A stretch of DNA of 64,000 nucleotides from Deinandra increscens subsp. villosa (lineage: Eukaryota; Streptophyta; Magnoliopsida; Asterales; Asteraceae). The translations under genes and the position numbers were made by a program. The stretch is taken from NCBI GenBank assembly GCA_039602395.1, contig JBCNJP010000003.1, positions 17,517,167 through 17,581,166 of the forward strand, given 5' to 3'. The notes under the pieces are model-generated. The model was not told the DNA's origin, made no database searches, and saw only the letters and a program-made list of their open reading frames with translations. This document shows, one piece after another, positions 57,886 through 64,000 of the stretch (positions are counted from its first letter, which is position 1; every line of letters begins with the position of its first letter).

Positions 57886-58984
57886 ACATTTCAAAATCCA
57901 TTTATAAAATAATTAAAAGTATAAGTATATGCCATCTGGTACACTTGAAATGATCCACACGATGACACTTGGACAGTTGGACCTATGTGCATCGGGACAA
58001 TATAGCCTTACAAAATCGTAGATTCATAAAACGGTATACACGAACCCTGTATATATATCTATTTTAACTTATATACTCACTAATCTAACTTCAATTCAAC
58101 ATGAGACTTGAATGTGACACCCCCTTTTGTTTTACTATTTTAGTTTTTAAAATAAGCATTTTTTTTTTGTTTGACTTTAAACCGAATAGGGGAAAACCGA
58201 TTGTTTTCATTTCGATAATTAGACAAGAAAATCTTATTATTTTTTTGGAAAATCATTAAAATGATTAATATTAATCAAGAAAATCAAAAATTGATCACCC
58301 ATTTTTAGCCTTTATCAAATTGGTCATATTCCCTAAACGAATAGGAACACGCCACATCACCCGTTCCGGCTACCACCTTGCATAAATCAAGCAATACAGT
58401 TGTGACACATGTACATGACTGACAATCCGGCAACCAGTTGGACCCGGCCACCTTTTAATCATTGAACATTCCATTGTCGTTTTGACTTTTTGAAGTCAAC
58501 TTAATGTGCTTTGACTTGAAAATTAGAGCTTAAATCGTGTGTTTTGGTGCTGATGATCGATTTTAGTACTTTCTATTTGTGAATCGAACTCATTGCAAGT
58601 TACAGAACCGAGTTTCATTGAGTTTGATCAGATTCGTAAAAATTGCAGCATGTGTTCTTCATGAAGCTTCTTCAATGGCAGATTTCATAATTTTCAATGT
58701 TGATGATAAAAACCGGTATCTATTATGTCGTAATGATCTCATGAATTCATTGGTATATTCAAACATAAGTTTGGTTGACATTCAGTCGACATAAATCTTC
58801 TGGTTCATTTTCTCATATATAACACAAAGAATATGATATTTTTTTCTCTCCAAAATGGCAAAATTTAGCCGGATGGGTGAATGTAAAGGTGAATGCTAAA
58901 GTAGGAGGATGGTCATTTTGGTGAAGGCTAAATTTAGGGGGTCAAAATATGATTTTCAAAGTCAATTTTGGTCATTTTCGTGAT
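57886..58984. other. Non-coding, with an LTR-start-like motif at 58113
   Basis: TGTGACACCCCCTTTTG at 58113 looks like the start of a Gypsy-type LTR. No end, target duplication or coding region is seen. The rest is unrecognised. Confidence 0.4.
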
Positions 58985-59220
58985 TTTCCCTATTTTTAAT
59001 GACTTTGAACTTCAAACAGGCCACCCGAATGTGAACCCCTAACGTAACGGTGTTATCCACGACATGCTGCGAGCACAGACCGTTCGGGTAACTCAGACCA
59101 TCAGTTTAGCTCATTCAAGGATAAACTCATATCCACGGACGATCGGGTGGTACAACCTGAGGGCTTCGGAATCGAACTAGCGATCTCTCAGTCAACTATT
59201 CTCCTATCATCATCATACCA
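58985..59220 (-). mobile_element. SINE related to that at 9771
   Basis: On -, a B-box-like CTAGTTCGATTCCG (about 59168-59181) is followed by GGTCTGAGTTACCCGAACGG and TCTGTGCTCGCAGCATGTCG, which match the SINE at 9771 (GGTCTTGGTTACTCGCACGG, CCTGTGATCGCAGCGTGTCG). The A box is weak and no target duplication was found, so it is probably old. Confidence 0.7.
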
Positions 59221-59599
59221 TTCGGACAAATAATTGTAGTTAATTAGACAAGAATTGAGGTTATAAATTGAGGTTGTGAGACTTATGATCATTGTTTTAT
59301 ATTGATTCATACCTGATAAATGTAAATAAAAGTCGATATACAAGTATGTATACATATTTTAATAAATATTATTTTTTAATAACATGTTTGAATCATCTTA
59401 TGACGAGATTTTAATTATTCCCGGTTATTTGACGCATCACGTCCAACTCGAAAATCTTCATAGACGCCAATTTAATTTAGTTGGTAAATTGTTTGGCTAG
59501 ATGGATAGTAACCGAATTTACACAATGTAATTCTTAAGTTTAGTCTTAGTATGAGATCTGTAAGTGTCATTATTATGTCATTATCATAATAATAATATT

Positions 59600-60860
59600 G
59601 AGTAAATTACGGCTATAGTCCCTGTGGTTTGCACGTTTTACGGCTATAGTCCCTAGGCTTCAATTTTTACGTCTATAGTCTCCAAGGTTTAGAGGTCCGT
59701 TACATCGGTGGTCCCTGGGGCTAACATCTGTTAAAAAATTCTGTTAAGTGTGTGTGAAAAGACCATTATACCCTCCTTTAAAAAAACAATATAAATATAA
59801 ATTAAAAACAAATTAAAAAAAAAGAAAAAAAAAGCATAAATGTTCATCGTTCACCACCGCAGGGATATTCAACCACCGCCATTTCTTTTCCGGCGAATCC
59901 TCGCGTTCACCACCAGGGGATATTCAACCCTAATTGAAGCCCACACTTTCTTTTGCAACTACACGGTCGGCGCCCGTGTACAAATCGGTAACGGTCGTCA
60001 CCACAATTCCACATTCCACATCCGTAACAACACCGCCACCACAATTCCACATCCGGCCAGCCACCACTTGGAGACGGAAATCTGTTAAGCCCAGATCTAA
60101 TTTGGGATTCAAAATTACAGCTGTCAAGATGATATAACGAATCGACGAGCAATACAAAAATTGAAATCGCCAACATTGATGCTGTAATCCTTCGATTTTT
60201 TAATTGAAAGCTCACAAATTCGAACAATAAAGTTTCGAATTAGAAATTTGATCGTGTGAATTAACTGACCTGCGACTTTTATTTCTTCTGTCATCGAACC
60301 GTCGTCGTCATCATCACCGAAGACTTAATCAAGGAAGCCAAATCGTCTATTTCAACAGAAGACTTCGATTTCTTCGTCATCGTCTTCCGATTTCTTCGTC
60401 ACCATCGCAGGAAAGAGAGAGAAGAAGTCTAATGGAAATTTGACACTCGACTACGCATCGATATTCGCTGGAGATGATGATTGAGGAATCGTGAACCATT
60501 AAACAATTTGGCCTCTGTTTCATTACCCACTGCCGGATTGGTTGTGGCGGTGGATGGAAATGGTAATGGTGGACAAATAAGGTGGTGGTGGTGGTGGTGG
60601 AGGGAAACGGTGATGGGGTGGACGGAAACGATGGTGGTGGGTGATGTTATAATTTTCTTTTTATATTTTTAATTATTTTAAAGACAAGGGTATAATTGTC
60701 TTTTTAATTTATTTAACAGAATTTTTTAACGTCCATTAGCCTCAAGGACCAAAGCCGTAACGAGCCGAAAAAGGTTAGGGACCAAAGCCGTAGTAAAAGA
60801 AGTTTAAGGACTATAGGTGAAAAACATGCAAACCACAGGGACGATTGCCGTAATTTACTC
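59600..60860. mobile_element. MULE-like element with long inverted repeats and a GC-rich interior, 1261 bp
   Basis: AATAATATT flanks it at 59591-59599 and 60861-60869, a 9-bp duplication. The ends GAGTAAATTACGGC and GCCGTAATTTACTC are inverted. The arms (about 160 bp) carry CCCTGTGGTTTGCA and TTCTGTTAA blocks on both sides. The interior (about 59830-60660) has CCACCACC/GGTGGTGG-rich and leader-like sequence with no long frame. It may be a captured gene fragment (Pack-MULE style), but the source is unknown. Confidence 0.88.
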
Positions 60861-61068
60861 AATAATATTTGTATAAGATTCAATTAACTTAGAAAATAAG
60901 TTTTATTATTCATGCGTGCGTGTACAAGGGCTAGTCATCGTATGTTGTACTTGTACAGGGCTACGGGATATATAGTATATATATGATAGGATGTCTTTTG
61001 CTATGACATTTATTCTGCTTTGCCATGACCGGTATGATGTTTTACAATTATTAACATATGCCTGATTT

Positions 61069-61180
61069 TTTTTTAAATGGCTAAATTTTATAGTAACTCG
61101 TCTTTAACGAGGGCTTTAACCCTTGACTTTAAGAGGAGCAACATCTTAATGGTTTTACCAATTAGATCATACGGGAGCGA
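61069..61180 (-). mobile_element. Short SINE or tRNA-derived fragment
   Basis: On -, GATCTAATTGGTAAAAC resembles an A box and CAAGGGTTAAAGCCC a B box, about 30 bp apart, followed by a tail AGCCATTTAAAAAAAAA. No target duplication was found. Confidence 0.5.
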
Positions 61181-61526
61181 TACATGACAACCCCTCGATT
61201 TCTAAGGACACTGAACCCGAGCCACACGTGTGAACTACTTTCTCGCTTGTTGCTTACGGACGACAACTTACAACAACGATGAATTGCTTTTGTGATCCTT
61301 CACTTTGTCATTTGTAGTGGGCTTTCCCTCCAAAATGCTACCCCGATACTCATGTTTATCCATGTAAGGATCTCATGACCAAAGGACTATCCCTCACATG
61401 GTTTTACAATGACAAAAATGTAGAGATAAACAATAACGAATAAAAATCACATGATAAAAATGATACGATAAGGATAATGACTTAAAGATATTACGAATAA
61501 GTTGGACACGATAGTCACCTACCTTA

Positions 61527-61800
61527 GGCTATGTGTAGTTATGGAGCCCCTCCATAGGGCATTTCGTGACACGTGGTGGTCCAGACAGCAAAGGGCTCTA
61601 TGAGGAAAAAGGGTATAATGGATGGAGCCCCATAAAGCCCCTTTATATATAAAAAAAATACAACCAATCACACTGAAGGGGGTGTGGTGCTTTGCATATG
61701 ACGCCTAAGGGGCATGGAGCATTATGGAGGTGGGTGTGTAATGGGTTTTGGGTGTCATAGAGCGTTATGAAGCCCCCATAGCATCCCATTACATATAGTC
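61527..61800. mobile_element. Harbinger-like MITE, 274 bp
   Basis: The ends GGCTATGTGTAGTTATGG and CATCCCATTACATATAGTC are imperfect inverted repeats. TTA flanks both sides (61524-61526, 61801-61803). It is rich in GGAGCCCC/GGGGC words and non-coding, and belongs to the same broad family as the MITE at 46942. Confidence 0.85.
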
Positions 61801-62077
61801 TTAGGATGAGTTTGCCTCACCATCTTAAACGGCATATGAATGGCTCTGGTACCATTGATAGTATCCAATCCTTCATATTATTAATATTGCTCACTCTGTC
61901 CACTAGTTGTCCGAGTGAAAACTTCCAAGGAGGTCACCCATTTACCCAGAAAATTTCGGCCAAAATAGAGTTTTTATTTATTTTTATTTTTTTTAAATCT
62001 ATTAGTGTTAAACAACGATGGTGTTACATTGAACCTCAAATACTTTTAAAGAGACATCTTTGTTACATACATCTATA

Positions 62078-62632
62078 TAGGGCTGACATTTTTGACACGA
62101 ACACGAAAACACAACACGAAACACGACAATGTTAACAGGTTTTGTGTTTGGGCTTAACAGGTTTCGTGTTGTTAATAGGTCGTCCTGTTAAGACCTGTTA
62201 ATTTTCGTGTCTGAATAGGTCAAAACCTGTTAAGACACGTTTATATTTTAATAATATATATATATTTAAAATAATATATTAAAGATATATTAGAATTAGA
62301 TTATTAGGTGGCGTCTCTCAAAATTCCATTCCATTTATGTCATAACATACATTCATACATCTCTCAATTCTTAAAACTGTTAAAATACAAGTCGTGTTCG
62401 TGTCTAAACAGGTTGAGTGAAACAGGTTCTATCGTGTCGATCGTCGATTAGTTAAAATTTCGTGTCTAAACAGGTTTTATCGTGTCGACCCATTAAAATA
62501 CAGGTCGTGTTCGTGTTTTTAAAACTAGACACGAAAAGTTTTCGTGTCATGTTCGTGTTTAAGACCAATCGTGTCGTGTTTTATCGTGTCGTGTCGTAAC
62601 ATGTCATGTCTGACACGATTTTGCGAGCCCTA
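62078..62632. mobile_element. Non-autonomous hAT element, 555 bp
   Basis: It starts TAGGGCTGACA and ends GCGAGCCCTA, with CATCTATA on both sides (62070-62077, 62633-62640), a perfect 8-bp duplication. The arms are made of CGTGTCGTGTT/ACACGACACG and AACAGGTT words. There is no transposase. Confidence 0.95.
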
Positions 62633-62640
62633 CATCTATA

Positions 62641-63654
62641 TTGCTATATCAAATTTGTTTGGTACTTGATTCTTTAATACACAAACACTTTTAAGTAAAA
62701 ATGTATGATAATAAAGCATAAAGTTAACTCTTTACTGAAAATTGGTCTTTTTATTGAATGTGAAATTGTGTTATGTAAAATTACCAAAAGGAGAACATGG
62801 TTTCTTCATTTTAAATATATTACATATTTTAATGTAACGTAGTAAGCCCCTTCACGTTTTTATTATTTTCTTTATTTTACTTATTTCATTATTGTTTGTT
62901 ATTATTTTTATTAGCTTAATGCATACCTCTTCTGTTTATCTCTATAATAAAATAGTCTATTTTATGTCTTTATTTATATCCGATATTCCTAATTAGTTGT
63001 TTAATATTAAATTAAACTCGGCACATAGACTATAGCTATCCAGATTCAAATAAGTTTTTATATTCATAAAACTAATATGATATCTTTTAATTAATATCTA
63101 GGATCGTATACAATGTAGTACAAGACTATTAACTAATATCATGTTATATATAATATCATCCTAAAAATATATTGGTCAATCATCAACTATATATTATAAT
63201 GTGTATATTTAACAACCATTTTATAACTAAGCAATCACTAAAATTATAAGTCAACTCTTACTATATCAAACAAACTATAAGAAAGTTTGACGAGTTCATC
63301 GAATAAGAAATAAGTGTCTAACAAAAAAAAAAAACTTAACTTCATAAACCGTCTCGATCTACACTTTAGATTTATTTCTTTTTCTTATAATTTTACTCGT
63401 TTATGTCGAAACATGTGCATTCGTGCTAAAGAACCAGATTCCAATCGGCGGAGATCCAGGTTAACACAAGCCTCTTTTCGGATCTACAGTATGTTCTTGC
63501 AAATGAGGTGTCGAGTTGACCCCGGTGTGTTTAGTAGTCTTTTTCCTTAGTTTTTAACATTTAGATATATTTTTATACTCTTGTATCAAACAAATTTTAT
63601 AAAATTTAAACGATTTACTTTATAAACCGATTTAAAACATGAAAGTATAAACTT
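62641..63654. other. AT-rich sequence, nothing recognised
   Basis: No gene or element ends are visible. A less AT-rich patch near 63400-63530 carries an open frame without recognisable features. Confidence 0.5.
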
Positions 63655-63847
63655 TTTTTTTTTGAACGGCAATTTGGCTCAGCGGTGTATCGGGACTGGT
63701 TACCCTGAATCTACCCACTGTCCCGAGTCCAAACCTCATAGCGAGGGAACCCGGGAGCGCCCCCCATTTGCACCATCGGGCGGGAACTGGGCAAGCTCGT
63801 AAACCCTCCCTTGTGACTCAGGATCAAGCAAGCTCAATCCTTCATTG
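63655..63847 (-). mobile_element. SINE-like insertion, 193 bp, with a 17-bp target duplication
   Basis: CATGAAAGTATAAACTT flanks it at 63638-63654 and 63848-63864. On - it ends ATTGCCGTTCAAAAAAAA. Its B-box-like motif (GGTTTGGACTCGGG) is poor, so its promoter may be degenerate, but tail and target duplication show LINE-type retroposition. Confidence 0.85.
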
Positions 63848-64000
63848 CATGAAAGTATAAACTTAATTGATTTATATGTTAGCTTGACAAAAGGAGTTAA
63901 TTCACCTCATAATAAAGAGATCGAAAACATGCAAAACTGGTCTAATTGATTTAGTGTTACTATTTTCTGATTTGGAACATTCAATTTTTTTACATACTTT

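Noticed and set aside
59840..60227. Protein genes in the interior of the MULE-like element
   Set aside because: Short overlapping frames on both strands in GC-rich sequence; none has a recognisable motif.

Overview
This is plant nuclear DNA, dense in transposons. The organism is a flowering plant with a large genome. A daisy-family (Asteraceae) member is my best guess, because the 855-residue retrotransposon ORF at 41133-43700 and the LTRs ending in GGGGGTGTGACA are of kinds I associate with that family. This is inference, not proof. The base composition, the (AT)n tracts, the LTR, Helitron, hAT, MULE and SINE signatures and a nuclear copy of plastid ycf4 all fit a plant. I find no intact, conventional host gene. 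Two runs of exactly 500 N (8183-8682 and 44360-44859) are scaffold gaps of unknown true size.

Layout. (1) 1-2250: the 3' end of a Copia element (Sirevirus-like, with several polypurine tracts) and its 544-bp LTR, inserted into an older Gypsy-type LTR. (2) 2251-22265: a block of Gypsy-type LTR sequence present twice (2251-8182 and 11586-19100, offset about 9.3 kb). Each copy leads into a kilobase-scale palindrome, and in the second copy the palindrome core is duplicated again at an offset of 770 bp. The second copy also carries a 3152-bp solo LTR with a perfect TAATG target duplication and a SINE with a 17-bp target duplication. (3) 22266-30182: AT-rich sequence with one LTR-like stretch and little that can be named. 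(4) 30183-33103: a complete non-autonomous Helitron. (5) 33330-35441: five long (AT)n tracts separated by four or five fold-back elements. (6) 35441-39960: a spliced, gene-like unit on + coding for an FG/Gly-rich peptide, with introns full of the word GAGTTTTA and a LINE reverse-transcriptase fragment. (7) 39954-44359: a Copia-type element on - carrying an intact 855-residue ORF. (8) 44860-64000: nested DNA transposons (two MULE-like, five hAT-like, two or three Harbinger-like), a second Helitron, several SINEs, a plastid insertion, an eroded Copia remnant, and a J-domain (DnaJ) coding sequence held between 189-bp inverted repeats that differ at only about three positions.

The most interesting item is the J-domain ORF at about 53962-54702. 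It sits inside a young inverted-repeat element, has no ATG upstream of the J domain, and its C-terminus stops next to the right repeat, which is what gene-fragment capture by a transposon would leave. Next come the palindromic duplication at 18331-22265, the stack of fold-back elements in (AT)n, the FG-repeat gene, and the common 3' tail of several otherwise different SINEs. Most element calls rest on ends and target-site duplications that can be read directly. Family names are inference.
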